Below, piece after piece: positions 1-8,817 of a stretch of DNA of 41,493 nucleotides; position 1 is the first letter of the stretch, and each line of letters starts with the position of its first letter. This DNA is from Clostridia bacterium (GTDB taxonomy: Bacteria; Bacillota; Clostridia; Oscillospirales; Acutalibacteraceae): positions 1 through 41,493 of the forward strand of contig JAFULG010000049.1 of assembly GCA_017473435.1 (NCBI GenBank), in the 5' to 3' direction. A program made the translations under genes and the position numbers. Under the pieces are notes generated by a model. That model made no database searches and had not been told where the DNA came from. It worked only from the letters and a program-made list of their open reading frames with translations.

Positions 1-1
1 A

Positions 2-2335
2 ACAGCTGACGGCTGGTGGGCAGGAATCAAGGTTGTTGCTCCTGCAGGCCTTACAGAGGATGAACTCAAGGAAGTAAAATACCGTCGCCTTGATAAGGAC
101 GGCTGGACAGAGGCAAAGTCCTTCTGGAATGCAAAGGATTCCAAGGAGGGTGACAGCGTTCATTGGATGGGTGCATGGCTTCGAGCAACTCCCGAGCTTA
201 TTGCAAGTGACGATGATGGTATGCTTGTGCTTAACTACGAGTTTGACTGGTACGGAAACGGCTTTGACGGTGAAGTGCAGAAAATTAACTTTGTTCTCGA
301 TACAGAAAAGCTTGTGCTTGATTCAGAATATAACTACGGTACAATCGAAGGAATCACCGAGGGTCTCGTTACTTCAGGTGAAACAGATATGACCATCACA
401 AATGAGGATGAAATCACCCTTGACTTCTCCCTTGCAGATGCAAGCATCGGTAGATATCAGGATGCATGGTGGATCGGTGTTAAGATTCTTGCTCCCGAGA
501 ATATGACAAGCGAGGCTCTTAAGGATGCAAAGTACTGCCTGAATAACGGAACAGTAAAATCCTTCTGGCAGTTAAAGGATTCAGATGACAGTGCAGACAG
601 ACATTTTATTACAGCTTGGCTTCCTGTTACACAGGAATACATTGACAATGATGCTGATGGTATTTTCAACTGGACCTATGAGTTTGACTGGGACGGAAAT
701 GGTTTTGGTATTTCAACACAGAAGTTTACCGTTTCGGTTGATGCGAACAAAATTAACAGAATTCACAGCGCAGGCTGTACAAAGGTTATAGATAAACCGG
801 CTAAAGAACCTGAATGTCTTGTTGACGGTAATACTGAGGCTTCCCATTGCGGTGTCTGCGGACTTACCATCAGCGTAGAAGAGGTTATACCTGCTTACGG
901 CGGACATAACTTTACCGAAAAAATTATGGACGAGGCACACCTTTTCGCAAAGGCAGACTGTGTATATTACGATAGATATTACTACAGCTGTAGCCGTTGT
1001 GATGTTATGAGTGAGGATACCTATGAGGATACAGAAGGCAGTGTACTTCTTCCTCATGAAAGAACAGCTAAAATAGATGATCTTCACCTCGTTTCACCTG
1101 CTGACTGTTTAAATGCGGCAATTTACTATGAGGGCTGTAAAAACTGTGATACTGTATTCAAGGACACAACCTTCTCCGTGGGTGATCCTAAGTATCACCT
1201 TTTCACAGTTGAAAGAGTAACTACAAAGGCAGGCATCGGCAAGAGCGGTTATATCAGCTTCTATTGTAAGGATTGCGGTACTTGCGACAACTCTCCCATT
1301 CCGCTTCCTGCGGTTACATCCATAAAGCTCGGTGCAACCTCCTACAACTATACCGGTAAGGCTGTTACTCCCGGTGTCATTGTAACAGATGCCAAGGGTA
1401 AGACTCTTAAGGCAGGTACGGATTATACTGTAGCTTATGCTAATAACATTGTTCCCGGAACCGCAACCGCAAAGGTAACCTTACGCGGAAACTATACAGG
1501 CAGCTATACTCTTAATTATAAAATCGTGGTTCCTGTAACAAGCAAAGTCACATTTGCTTCAAACACATCTGCAATTAAGCTTGCCTGGAATGCTGTTTCC
1601 GGTGCGGCAGGTTATGCGATATACGTAAAGAACGGAAACGGCTGGAGACTTCTCGGAACAACATCAAATCTCAGCGTAACCTACTCAAATCTTCCCCAGG
1701 GTACAAAATATACCTTTGCGGTAAAGGCAGGTATCAGATATAACGGCAGAGTTTATTGGGCAACATCCTATAAGACAATAAATACTGCAACAACTGCTCC
1801 TGCAACGGCAAAAATTGTTACTTCACAGAATACAAGTGCCATCAGACTTACCTGGTCTGCAGTAAAGGGTGCAAACGGATACGCTCTTTACCTTAAGACA
1901 AGTGCAGGCTGGAAGCACCTTTATAACACTGCAAACACAACCGCTTTGTTCACTAACCTTAAGGCAGGTACAAATTATATTTACGCTGTAAGATCAATTA
2001 CAGTCACAGCAAGTAATCAGTATCTCCTTGGCGGCTTCAGAGAATATATTGCCGCAACACTTCCCGTTGCTCCCACGGTAAATGTATCTGTTTCCGGCGG
2101 CAAGGCAACAATCAGGTGGAATAAGGTTGCAGGTGCTACAGGCTACCAGGTTTACTACAAAACCGCTACAGGAAGCTATGTGCTTATCAAAACAGTAGGC
2201 AATTCCGTTACAAGTATTACAGACAGCGGCTATACCGCAGGCAAAAATTATAACTTTGCCGTAAGAGCTTACAAGGCAGTAAGCGGTGGTTATGTATTCG
2301 GCGCTTTGGGCGGCAGGAATGTTACAATGAAGTAA
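2..2335 (+). CDS. Large surface protein, 5'-truncated (tandem repeats, Cys-pair region, MBG-like domain, 3 FN3)
   Basis: The frame is already open at base 2, so the N-terminus lies outside the window and 777 residues are visible. An unnamed domain of about 115 residues occurs twice: a partial copy at residues 1-118 and a full copy near 125-250. Both share a WW.G.K..AP core, a KSFW..KDS segment and a YEFDW.GNGF segment. A Cys-pair region follows (about 256-435, several CxxC motifs after GHNFT- or LHLVS-like lead-ins). Next comes an MBG/YDG-like beta domain (about 437-508, SYNYTGKAVTP, LKAGTDYTV) and three fibronectin type III modules to the end. This is the make-up of an exported clostridial surface protein with binding or scaffold modules. 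No enzymatic domain, sortase motif or anchor is visible. It lies 22 bp before the GH51 gene. The function is not known. Confidence 0.85.
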   Translation, partial: TADGWWAGIKVVAPAGLTEDELKEVKYRRLDKDGWTEAKSFWNAKDSKEGDSVHWMGAWLRATPELIASDDDGMLVLNYEFDWYGNGFDGEVQKINFVLDTEKLVLDSEYNYGTIEGITEGLVTSGETDMTITNEDEITLDFSLADASIGRYQDAWWIGVKILAPENMTSEALKDAKYCLNNGTVKSFWQLKDSDDSADRHFITAWLPVTQEYIDNDADGIFNWTYEFDWDGNGFGISTQKFTVSVDANKINRIHSAGCTKVIDKPAKEPECLVDGNTEASHCGVCGLTISVEEVIPAYGGHNFTEKIMDEAHLFAKADCVYYDRYYYSCSRCDVMSEDTYEDTEGSVLLPHERTAKIDDLHLVSPADCLNAAIYYEGCKNCDTVFKDTTFSVGDPKYHLFTVERVTTKAGIGKSGYISFYCKDCGTCDNSPIPLPAVTSIKLGATSYNYTGKAVTPGVIVTDAKGKTLKAGTDYTVAYANNIVPGTATAKVTLRGNYTGSYTLNYKIVVPVTSKVTFASNTSAIKLAWNAVSGAAGYAIYVKNGNGWRLLGTTSNLSVTYSNLPQGTKYTFAVKAGIRYNGRVYWATSYKTINTATTAPATAKIVTSQNTSAIRLTWSAVKGANGYALYLKTSAGWKHLYNTANTTALFTNLKAGTNYIYAVRSITVTASNQYLLGGFREYIAATLPVAPTVNVSVSGGKATIRWNKVAGATGYQVYYKTATGSYVLIKTVGNSVTSITDSGYTAGKNYNFAVRAYKAVSGGYVFGALGGRNVTMK

Positions 2336-2357
2336 CATTAAAAACGGAGGGTAAAAT

Positions 2358-5087
2358 ATGCAACATAAAATTATTGCTTTTTACAAAAAGATTATAGCAA
2401 CAGTGATGGCTTTTCTGCTGTCACTGGGCTTTTCCTGCGGAGGTAACGGAAACAGTAACGGTGAAGCTGTACGCGGAGAGGCTAACACTGTAACTGCTTA
2501 CGATGAGAACGCTGACTACAAGCTCAGCATTGATGCTGAAAATGAAATTCACGATATCAGCGAGCTCCTTTACGGTATCTTTTTTGAGGATATCAATTTT
2601 GCCGCTGATGGCGGACTTTATGCTGAAAAGGTAATCAACCGATCCTTTGAATACGGCAAGCTTGCTGCTGATGATGAGCTTCACGGATGGAGCAAGGTCG
2701 GCGGTGCCGATATTAAGGTTGAAATCGGTGATAAACTTGGCGGTCTTAACGCTAACAACACAAATTATCTTGTTATTACAAATACAACAAGTGAGCCTTC
2801 GGGCGTTCAGAACAGAGGCTTCCTTGACGGTATGGCAATCGAAAAGGACGGGAAGTATTATTTCTCCGTTTACGCAAAGGACTTAAAGGGTGGCAGCGCT
2901 GATCTTACGGTTAACCTCGTTGCTGACGGTAAGGTTGCCGCAACGGGCAAAATTGCCGATATCGGTACAAAGTGGGAAAAGCATGAGCTTACACTTGTTT
3001 CGGATATCACAGCTACGAGCAATGTATATCTCCAGGTGCTTTCAGACTGCAGTAAGGTTGCTCTTGATATGGTTTCACTCTTCCCCGAAACCTATAAGGG
3101 TCACGGTATGAGAATGGATCTTGCCGAAAAGCTTGCAGAGCTTGAGCCTTCCTTCCTTCGCTTCCCCGGCGGTTGCGTAATTGAAGGCTACGACGAAAAC
3201 ACAGCCTATAACTGGAAGGACAGCATCGGTGTAGGAGAGGACGGACTTCCTCTTGAATTCAACGGTACATACGGCGATGTAGCAACAAGAAGCTACGGCA
3301 TCAACCTCTGGACAGATGTGAATGCAACGGAGGATCCTCTTCCCTGCTATATGAGCTACGGTCTCGGCTTCTTTGAATATTTCCGGCTTGCCGAGGATAT
3401 CGGAGCAATCGGTGTTCCCGTTATCAACTGCGGTCTTTACTGTCAGATGAGAGGCAAGGGTCCCGTTGATATGTACACTCCCGAGTTTGAGCAGTACCTT
3501 CAGGATATGGTAGACCTTGTTGAGTTCTGCCGCGGTGATGAAACCACAACCTGGGGTAAGGTAAGAGCTTCTCTCGGTCATCCCGAGCCCTTTGAGCTTA
3601 AGTATATCGGAATCGGTAACGAAAACGAGGGCGAGGTTTACTTTGAACGCTACGAAGCTTTCCTGAAGCGTTTCAATGAGGAAAAGGCAAAGAATGCCGA
3701 GCTTTACGAGGGCCTTGAGCTTATTTATTCTTCGGGTGCATCTGAGGCAACTCACAGCGAAAACTACATAAAGTCCTACGAAAACGCTTACGAATATGTA
3801 AACGAAAATGGTATTACCATAGACGAATACGCAGGAGTAACCGATCATCATTACTATAATGATCCCGATTGGTTCCTTTCCAATACAGATTACTATGACG
3901 AGAAGAACTACAAGAGAGCTACCTCCGAAATGCTCGATACAGGCTACGGCGGAGCAATCAATGTTTTCCTCGGTGAATATGCGGCACGCTCAAACAGACT
4001 TGAGGCGGCGCTTGCCGAGGCGGCATATATGACAGGTCTTGAAAGAAACGGTGATATTGTTAAGATGGCGGCTTACGCTCCTCTTTTCGGTAACCTTACA
4101 GCTACTCATTGGTCACCTGACCTTATCTGGTTCAACAACAACCTTTCAACAGGCTCAATCAGCTACTATATGCAGAAGCTCTTCTCAACCAATGCAGGTA
4201 CAAGCCTGCTTGATTCAAAGCTTGACGGTGCACAGCTTCCCATGAATGAAGCAAAGGGCAGAGTCGGTGTAGGCACATGGTATACAAGCGCAGAGTTTGA
4301 CAATGTTAAGGTTGTAAATAACGATACAGGCTGTGTTCTCGGCTCCGACTGCTTCCTTCCCACGTCTCATTGGTGGGGCTGGACAGACACCACAAGCGGT
4401 GACTGGGGCATCAAGAACGGCAAGCTCGTTCAGAAGGATACCTGGATGGCAGATAATCACAGAGGTGCAGTAACCTTCTTCGGTGACACCGATTGGACAA
4501 ACTACACCTATACCGTTGAAGCGACAAAGCTTGACGGAAGCGAGGGCTTCATTGTTCCCTTTGCTGCACAGGATAAGGATAACTACTGGTTCTGGAACAT
4601 CGGCGGCTGGGGCAACACGGTTTCCTGCCTTCAGGAGATTGAAAACGGCATCAAGACCGGCAGAGTTCCCGGCACAGTAAAGGACTTCACTGCTGAAACC
4701 GGCAGAACCTATGAAATCAAGATTGTTGTCAACGGCTACAACGCAAAGGGCTACATTGACGGCGAGCTTATGTTTGACAAGGATCTCGAAAACGGCGCAA
4801 AGGCTGAAAGCTATCAGGTTGTTTCAACTGACGCAAGCGGCGACATTATCATCAAGCTTGTAAACGTAACTGACAGCGCAAGAAGCTTTGCTGTTGATAT
4901 TTCGAACGCTGATGTAAAGGGCACGGCAACGGTTTATCAGGTAGCAGGTGACAGCCTTGACAACGATAACATCCTCGGAGCAAAGGAAGATTGCATTATG
5001 GAGGAGTTCACCGTTGAGGGAATTTCCGAACAGTTCAACTACACCGTTCCGATGTATAGTGCGACGGTTATCAGAATTGCAAGATAA
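2358..5087 (+). CDS. Secreted GH51 alpha-L-arabinofuranosidase with inserted LamG-like domain
   Basis: 909 residues. An N-terminal signal-like segment (Lys-rich start, hydrophobic stretch to about residue 27) ends in GFSCGG, a poor but possible lipobox, so export as a lipoprotein is possible. A CBM4/9-like beta sandwich lies near 95-245. The GH51 barrel follows, with RFPGGC, the acid/base Glu in GIGNENEG (E422) and the nucleophile in FLGEYAA (E540). The family removes arabinofuranosyl side chains from arabinan, arabinoxylan or arabinogalactan with retention of configuration. After the barrel, the C-terminal beta domain of the family is interrupted near 635-800 by a concanavalin/LamG-like module (TDWTNYTYTVEA, DNYWFWNIGGWG), and the family C-terminus then resumes (YSATVIRIAR). 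RBS GGAGGG is 8 nt before ATG. It is probably co-transcribed with the upstream surface protein. Confidence 0.92.
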   Translation: MQHKIIAFYKKIIATVMAFLLSLGFSCGGNGNSNGEAVRGEANTVTAYDENADYKLSIDAENEIHDISELLYGIFFEDINFAADGGLYAEKVINRSFEYGKLAADDELHGWSKVGGADIKVEIGDKLGGLNANNTNYLVITNTTSEPSGVQNRGFLDGMAIEKDGKYYFSVYAKDLKGGSADLTVNLVADGKVAATGKIADIGTKWEKHELTLVSDITATSNVYLQVLSDCSKVALDMVSLFPETYKGHGMRMDLAEKLAELEPSFLRFPGGCVIEGYDENTAYNWKDSIGVGEDGLPLEFNGTYGDVATRSYGINLWTDVNATEDPLPCYMSYGLGFFEYFRLAEDIGAIGVPVINCGLYCQMRGKGPVDMYTPEFEQYLQDMVDLVEFCRGDETTTWGKVRASLGHPEPFELKYIGIGNENEGEVYFERYEAFLKRFNEEKAKNAELYEGLELIYSSGASEATHSENYIKSYENAYEYVNENGITIDEYAGVTDHHYYNDPDWFLSNTDYYDEKNYKRATSEMLDTGYGGAINVFLGEYAARSNRLEAALAEAAYMTGLERNGDIVKMAAYAPLFGNLTATHWSPDLIWFNNNLSTGSISYYMQKLFSTNAGTSLLDSKLDGAQLPMNEAKGRVGVGTWYTSAEFDNVKVVNNDTGCVLGSDCFLPTSHWWGWTDTTSGDWGIKNGKLVQKDTWMADNHRGAVTFFGDTDWTNYTYTVEATKLDGSEGFIVPFAAQDKDNYWFWNIGGWGNTVSCLQEIENGIKTGRVPGTVKDFTAETGRTYEIKIVVNGYNAKGYIDGELMFDKDLENGAKAESYQVVSTDASGDIIIKLVNVTDSARSFAVDISNADVKGTATVYQVAGDSLDNDNILGAKEDCIMEEFTVEGISEQFNYTVPMYSATVIRIAR

Positions 5088-5102
5088 AATCTTAAATAAA
5101 AT

Positions 5103-5131
5103 AAAACGTCGACTCGCAGAGCCGACGTTTT
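5103..5131. terminator. Bidirectional rho-independent terminator
   Basis: AAAACGTCG (5103-5111) pairs with CGACGTTTT (5123-5131), and the loop can add a CTC/GAG stem. A/T-rich tracts flank both sides. It sits between two convergent genes, the GH51 gene ending at 5087 and the VTT gene ending at 5134, so it can serve both. Confidence 0.85.
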
Positions 5132-5133
5132 AT

Positions 5134-5802
5134 TTATTGCTTATTCAATTTCCAAAAATGCCTTATAAGATAAATTATTGCTCCCACAGGGATGGCACAG
5201 ATGATAATTTTGATTATCAGGTGAATGGGAATATAATCGTAAATTCCGTCGCCTAGGATTGTAAAGAGAATTACCCTCGGCATAATGCCGATTACCGATG
5301 CGAAAAAGTAGCGCCCGAAGCTACACTTTGAAGCGCCCCAGAAAAGGCTTACAAAGTCAATGGGAAAAACGGGAAGCGCACGTATCGGAAGTAAGGCGAG
5401 GAAATTATCGTTAAGCTTCATATCGAGGATTTTTTTGCCCGGTTTTGTTTTTGCAAGCTGCTTATTAACATATTCTCCGCCGAGAAAAAGGCCGAGGAAA
5501 TAAGTAACGGTAACCTCGATGACAATACCCACAAGGCTTATCAGAGAAGCGGTAAGCGGGGGGAACGCCATTCCGATTGAGATGTAAATCAGTGAAGCAG
5601 GTATAATAAAAAGAATGGATTTTGTAAGGTAAACGCCCCATATTGTAAGTATTGCAATAACCATGTTACTGCTTGCGTCAACAAGGGCTCGGATATCAAT
5701 GTTTTTAAGCTTGTCATAATTTATAACCGCAAGGACAAAAATAATCATTGCAACGGCAACACGTATAAGAGCCTTGACGGTGGATTTTGTTTTTTCGCTC
5801 AT
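5134..5802 (-). CDS. TVP38/TMEM64 (VTT/DedA-like) family membrane protein
   Basis: 222 residues with about five or six hydrophobic segments. The diagnostic motif RALPVFPIDFVSLFWGAS, with its Arg, paired prolines, Asp and Gly, places it in the VTT-domain (SNARE-associated/DedA-like) family. These are polytopic inner-membrane proteins; relatives act in lipid scrambling, polyprenyl-phosphate recycling or membrane homeostasis, but the substrate of this subgroup is not settled. The start is supported by AAGGAGG 7 nt upstream on the minus strand and a promoter at 5832-5860. It diverges from the radical SAM gene at 6000, so a shared role with that enzyme is possible but unproven. Confidence 0.9.
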   Translation of the reverse strand: MSEKTKSTVKALIRVAVAMIIFVLAVINYDKLKNIDIRALVDASSNMVIAILTIWGVYLTKSILFIIPASLIYISIGMAFPPLTASLISLVGIVIEVTVTYFLGLFLGGEYVNKQLAKTKPGKKILDMKLNDNFLALLPIRALPVFPIDFVSLFWGASKCSFGRYFFASVIGIMPRVILFTILGDGIYDYIPIHLIIKIIICAIPVGAIIYLIRHFWKLNKQ

Positions 5803-5831
5803 CGGAGTCCTCCTTAAAAAGTATCCTGAGT

Positions 5832-5860
5832 ATTATACAACCTGATTCGAAATTTTACAA
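5832..5860 (-). promoter_or_regulatory. Promoter of the VTT-family gene
   Basis: On the minus strand, -35 TTGTAA (5855-5860) and -10 TATAAT (5832-5837, 6/6) are separated by 17 bp. Transcription would begin about 20 bp before the start codon at 5802. Confidence 0.65.
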
Positions 5861-5901
5861 GTATAAACATAATATGGACACAGTTTATTAAAATAAATCT
5901 A

Positions 5902-5930
5902 TGGACTTTTTCAAACTGAGGTGATATACT
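5902..5930 (+). promoter_or_regulatory. Candidate promoter of the radical SAM gene
   Basis: TGGACT (5902-5907), a 17-bp spacer, then TATACT (5925-5930, 5/6). It is the best candidate in the divergent 197-bp gap and leaves a leader of about 60 nt before ATG 6000. Confidence 0.5.
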
Positions 5931-5999
5931 TATCAATTATAATGCTGAAGTGTGCATTTAAATTACCTGAATTACTATATATTGTCTATGAGGTGAATT

Positions 6000-7424
6000 A
6001 TGACAGTAAAAGATAAACTTGAAAGAAAAACGGTTGAGGTAGCTCTTGGCGAAATACTCAAGTATGTTGACAAGAACCCCAAGGAGAACATTATCAAGCT
6101 CTTCAATCTCGGCTCAAAGCTTCTCGGCGATACCTTTCCGAAGAAAAATCTTGATAAGATAAGAGATATTATCGAAGAGGGTGACAATGTTTACTACAAT
6201 ATGGCTCTCGATATTCTCAGAGATCTTGACAGAGGTATGCTCAAAAAGCTTCTTCTTGCCGCAGGTCTCGGCGCCGGTGTAAAGGGTACTAAGGCGGTAA
6301 GAGAAAACCGTGAAAAGTATAAGTGTAACATTCCTTTCCTTATGCTTATGGACCCCACAAGTGCTTGTAATATGAAGTGTAAGGGTTGTTGGGCAGCAGA
6401 ATACGGACACAGAAACAATCTTACCTTTGAGGAAATGTCAAGCGTTGTTTCCCAGGGCAGAGAGCTCGGTACACACCTTTATATGTTTACAGGCGGAGAG
6501 CCTCTTATCCGTAAGGACGACATCATAAAGCTCTGCGAAACCTACGCTGACTGTGCATTCCTTGTATATACCAACGGTACACTTATTGATGAGAAATTCT
6601 GCGACGATATGATAAGAGTCGGCAATATTGCGCTTGCGCTCTCTATTGAGGGCGAAGAGGGCGCTACCGATGAGCGCCGCGGAGAGGGTAGCTATAAGAA
6701 TGTAATCAAGGCGATGGAGCTTCTTAAGCGCAAGGGTTGCCTTTTCGGTATGTCTGTCTGCTACACAAGTCACAATATCCCCAGCGTGACAAGTGACGAA
6801 TTCCTTGATAAAATGATTTCTCTCGGCGTAAAGTTCGGACTTTACTTCAATTATATGCCCGTAGGTCATGATGCTGACGTGGAGCTTATTCCCCGTCCCG
6901 AGCAGAGAGAATATATGTACAAGTGGCTCAGAAGAGTCAGAAACTTTGAAAGCGGTAAGCCTCTTTTCATCATGGATTTCCAGCATGACGGCGAATACTG
7001 CGGAGGATGTATTGCAGGCGGAAGAAACTACTTCCACATCAATTCTGCAGGTGATATGGAGCCGTGTGTTTTCATTCACTTCTCTGATTCAAACATCCGC
7101 ACACATACAATTCTTGAGGGTCTTCGTAATCCTCTCTTTATGGCTTTCAGACACGATCAGCCCTTTAACGACAATCATCTCCGTCCCTGTCCGATGCTTG
7201 AAAATCCTGATTGCTTAAGAAGTATTATTGAAAGAACGGGCGCAAAGTCCACCAACCTCATCCGCGAGGAAACGGCTGAGATGCTTTGCAGTAAGTGTGA
7301 CAAATTTGCCGCTGAGTGGGCTCCCAAGGCACAGGAAATCTGGGATAATAACAAGCATCCCAATCCGAAGACGCAGTATTACAGAGATACTCCGGAGGGT
7401 AAGGCTGAGTTTGCTTCAAAGTAA
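6000..7424 (+). CDS. Radical SAM protein with Cys-rich C-terminal region
   Basis: 474 residues. A helical N-terminal extension of about 115 residues precedes the radical SAM core. The core has the cluster motif C123-x3-C127-x2-C130 (ACNMKCKGCWA) and the SAM-binding FTGGEPLIR. The C-terminal third has further cysteines (CGGCIAGG, MEPCVF, CPMLENPDC, LCSKC), as expected for SPASM/twitch-like auxiliary Fe-S binding. The enzyme would cleave S-adenosylmethionine reductively to a 5'-deoxyadenosyl radical in the cytoplasm. No precursor peptide gene, transporter or partner is adjacent, so a RiPP role is not supported. It diverges from a VTT membrane protein. RBS AGGTGA is close to ATG 6000. The family is recognised with confidence; the substrate is unknown. 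Confidence 0.88.
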   Translation: MTVKDKLERKTVEVALGEILKYVDKNPKENIIKLFNLGSKLLGDTFPKKNLDKIRDIIEEGDNVYYNMALDILRDLDRGMLKKLLLAAGLGAGVKGTKAVRENREKYKCNIPFLMLMDPTSACNMKCKGCWAAEYGHRNNLTFEEMSSVVSQGRELGTHLYMFTGGEPLIRKDDIIKLCETYADCAFLVYTNGTLIDEKFCDDMIRVGNIALALSIEGEEGATDERRGEGSYKNVIKAMELLKRKGCLFGMSVCYTSHNIPSVTSDEFLDKMISLGVKFGLYFNYMPVGHDADVELIPRPEQREYMYKWLRRVRNFESGKPLFIMDFQHDGEYCGGCIAGGRNYFHINSAGDMEPCVFIHFSDSNIRTHTILEGLRNPLFMAFRHDQPFNDNHLRPCPMLENPDCLRSIIERTGAKSTNLIREETAEMLCSKCDKFAAEWAPKAQEIWDNNKHPNPKTQYYRDTPEGKAEFASK

Positions 7425-7521
7425 AGACGATCCGTTTGTTTTCGTGGCAGGCAATACATTTCGGGTTGAAGGCAAATGAATGTAAAAATCAAATTTGCTG
7501 TATTAAAATCCGTAAAATTGC

Positions 7522-7550
7522 TTGACTTTTTGACGATTTTATTGTAAATT
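7522..7550 (+). promoter_or_regulatory. Promoter of first tandem paralog
   Basis: TTGACT (7522-7527), 17 bp, TAAATT (7545-7550). The -35 and the following T-rich run (CTTGACTTTTT) recur before the second paralog (8696) and the secreted protein at 18216. The leader of about 85 nt has no recognised regulatory fold. Confidence 0.65.
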
Positions 7551-7641
7551 TATAAGGTAAATGACTGCGTGGTTATTCCAAGGCCAGCCATTACTAAAAA
7601 ATGCGTATAATGCGCGATTTTATGAAAGGGGTTTTATAACC

Positions 7642-8547
7642 ATGAAACAGGAAACAAAGCTTGTTGCCATTATTCTTGCAGCCCTTATCGTTTTCCTCAG
7701 TGGCTTCGGTCTTGGCGCAACAAGAGGCATCACAATCAAAGTTGAAGGCGGCGCAGCAGTTCAGACAGGCGGCACACAGACAGTTGCTCCCGCAGAGCAG
7801 ACAACAACAGCACCTCCCGCAGCAGAGCAGACAACAGCTCCCGCAGCAGAGCAGACAACAGCTCCCGCAGCTGACAATTCAGGTGCATCATCAACTTCAG
7901 TTCCCTCAACAAAGGCTGAAATCGCTGCAGCTTACAACAAGGCTATCAACGATCTCAGAGCTTATCAGGGTAAGGTAACAATGAAGAAGAGCGACGATGT
8001 TAAAATTGAGGTTACTGACCTTCCCGCTCTTGCAGCAACTGCAATCAACGCTGTTGTTAAGAACTTTACAGGTGTTACAACAAGCGAATACACCTTTGAA
8101 AACGGCGTTGACGTAAACGATCCCAACAGAAAGCTTGTTGAGAAGATTATTCCCTGGAACAGAGATGCTAACGTTCAGGAGGCAGGTCTTGTTTCAGCAT
8201 CAGCAACTCCCAATGCTGACGGCGGTTACACAATGACAATGACCTTTGTTGCAGAAGATTCAAAGTTCGACGGTACAAAGAACACTTCAGAGCCTACATA
8301 CCACATGGGTGCAATGGATCCTCTCAACCTTGCTTCAATTGACCTCGGTGATGTTGTTTCAATCACAAGTGCTGACCTTCATTATCCCGGTGCAACTCTC
8401 ACAGCAACCGTTGATGGACAGGGCAGAATTGTTAAGATTGACAACAAGCTTCCTCTTGAAGGCAGCGGTAGCGGTAAGGCTGTTATTTCCCTCACAATCA
8501 ACATGAAGGGTTCAATGGATTCAGCTTACGAGCTCATCTACGCATAA
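7642..8547 (+). CDS. Membrane-anchored extracytoplasmic protein, tandem paralog A
   Basis: 301 residues from ATG 7642. This start is chosen because GAAAGGGG lies about 9 nt upstream and the identical N-terminus begins the second paralog; the open frame extends upstream without a suitable RBS. One hydrophobic segment (residues 7-27, VAIILAALIVFLSGFGLGA) is an uncleaved anchor or signal. A low-complexity Thr/Pro/Ala linker (about 46-80) repeats a TTAPAAEQ unit. A globular domain of about 210 residues follows, predicted rich in beta strands, with NVQEAG, ADGGYTM and PGATLTATVDGQGR. I do not recognise this domain. It resembles cell-surface display proteins of clostridia by architecture only. It has its own promoter and terminator. 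Confidence 0.85.
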   Translation: MKQETKLVAIILAALIVFLSGFGLGATRGITIKVEGGAAVQTGGTQTVAPAEQTTTAPPAAEQTTAPAAEQTTAPAADNSGASSTSVPSTKAEIAAAYNKAINDLRAYQGKVTMKKSDDVKIEVTDLPALAATAINAVVKNFTGVTTSEYTFENGVDVNDPNRKLVEKIIPWNRDANVQEAGLVSASATPNADGGYTMTMTFVAEDSKFDGTKNTSEPTYHMGAMDPLNLASIDLGDVVSITSADLHYPGATLTATVDGQGRIVKIDNKLPLEGSGSGKAVISLTINMKGSMDSAYELIYA

Positions 8548-8564
8548 TTTTAAAATCGAAAATG

Positions 8565-8594
8565 AAAGGACTGTCTTCGGACGGTCCTTTTTTT
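8565..8594 (+). terminator. Rho-independent terminator after paralog A
   Basis: AAAGGACTGTC pairs with GACGGTCCTTT around a TTCG tetraloop (one G-U pair), followed by a run of T. Confidence 0.93.
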
Positions 8595-8695
8595 GTGCAT
8601 TAGCCGTTTTGTTCCGTAAGTACTGTTTAAAGTGCGTACAAATGGGGTAAGATAAAAATTTTAATAAATTCTTTCACGAAAAAATCTGAAATCGC

Positions 8696-8724
8696 TTGAC
8701 TTTTTCGGGATTTTATTGTAATTT
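8696..8724 (+). promoter_or_regulatory. Promoter of second tandem paralog
   Basis: TTGACT (8696-8701), 17 bp, TAATTT (8719-8724). The -35 block and the ATTTTATTGTAA segment match the first paralog's promoter, so the promoter was copied with the gene. Confidence 0.6.
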
Positions 8725-8817
8725 TATTATGAAGATGAATACTTGCGGATATTCTGCAGTAAATCATTATAACAGAATGCTTAAACGGCAGATTTTTTTG
8801 AAAGGGGTTATATAACC

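Noticed and set aside
3075-3851. 258-codon open frame antisense to the GH51 gene
   Set aside because: It lies wholly inside the GH51 catalytic domain on the other strand, with no RBS and no recognisable domain.
6438-7079. 213-codon open frame antisense to the radical SAM gene
   Set aside because: It mirrors a conserved coding region; no RBS, promoter or domain is visible.
6000-7424. RiPP maturase interpretation of the radical SAM gene
   Set aside because: No small precursor gene, peptidase-transporter or RRE-like domain is adjacent.
7606-7611. A perfect TATAAT in the leader of paralog A as the main promoter
   Set aside because: No -35 lies 16-18 bp upstream and the TG is one base out of place for an extended -10; the conserved promoter at 7522 is better supported.
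7561-7641. Upstream extension of paralog A
   Set aside because: The extension has no RBS and encodes no feature shared with paralog B, whose N-terminus matches ATG 7642 exactly.
7800-7880. Short GC-rich direct repeats suggesting a CRISPR or VNTR array
   Set aside because: They are codon-level repeats of the TTAPAAEQ linker inside a coding frame, without spacers.
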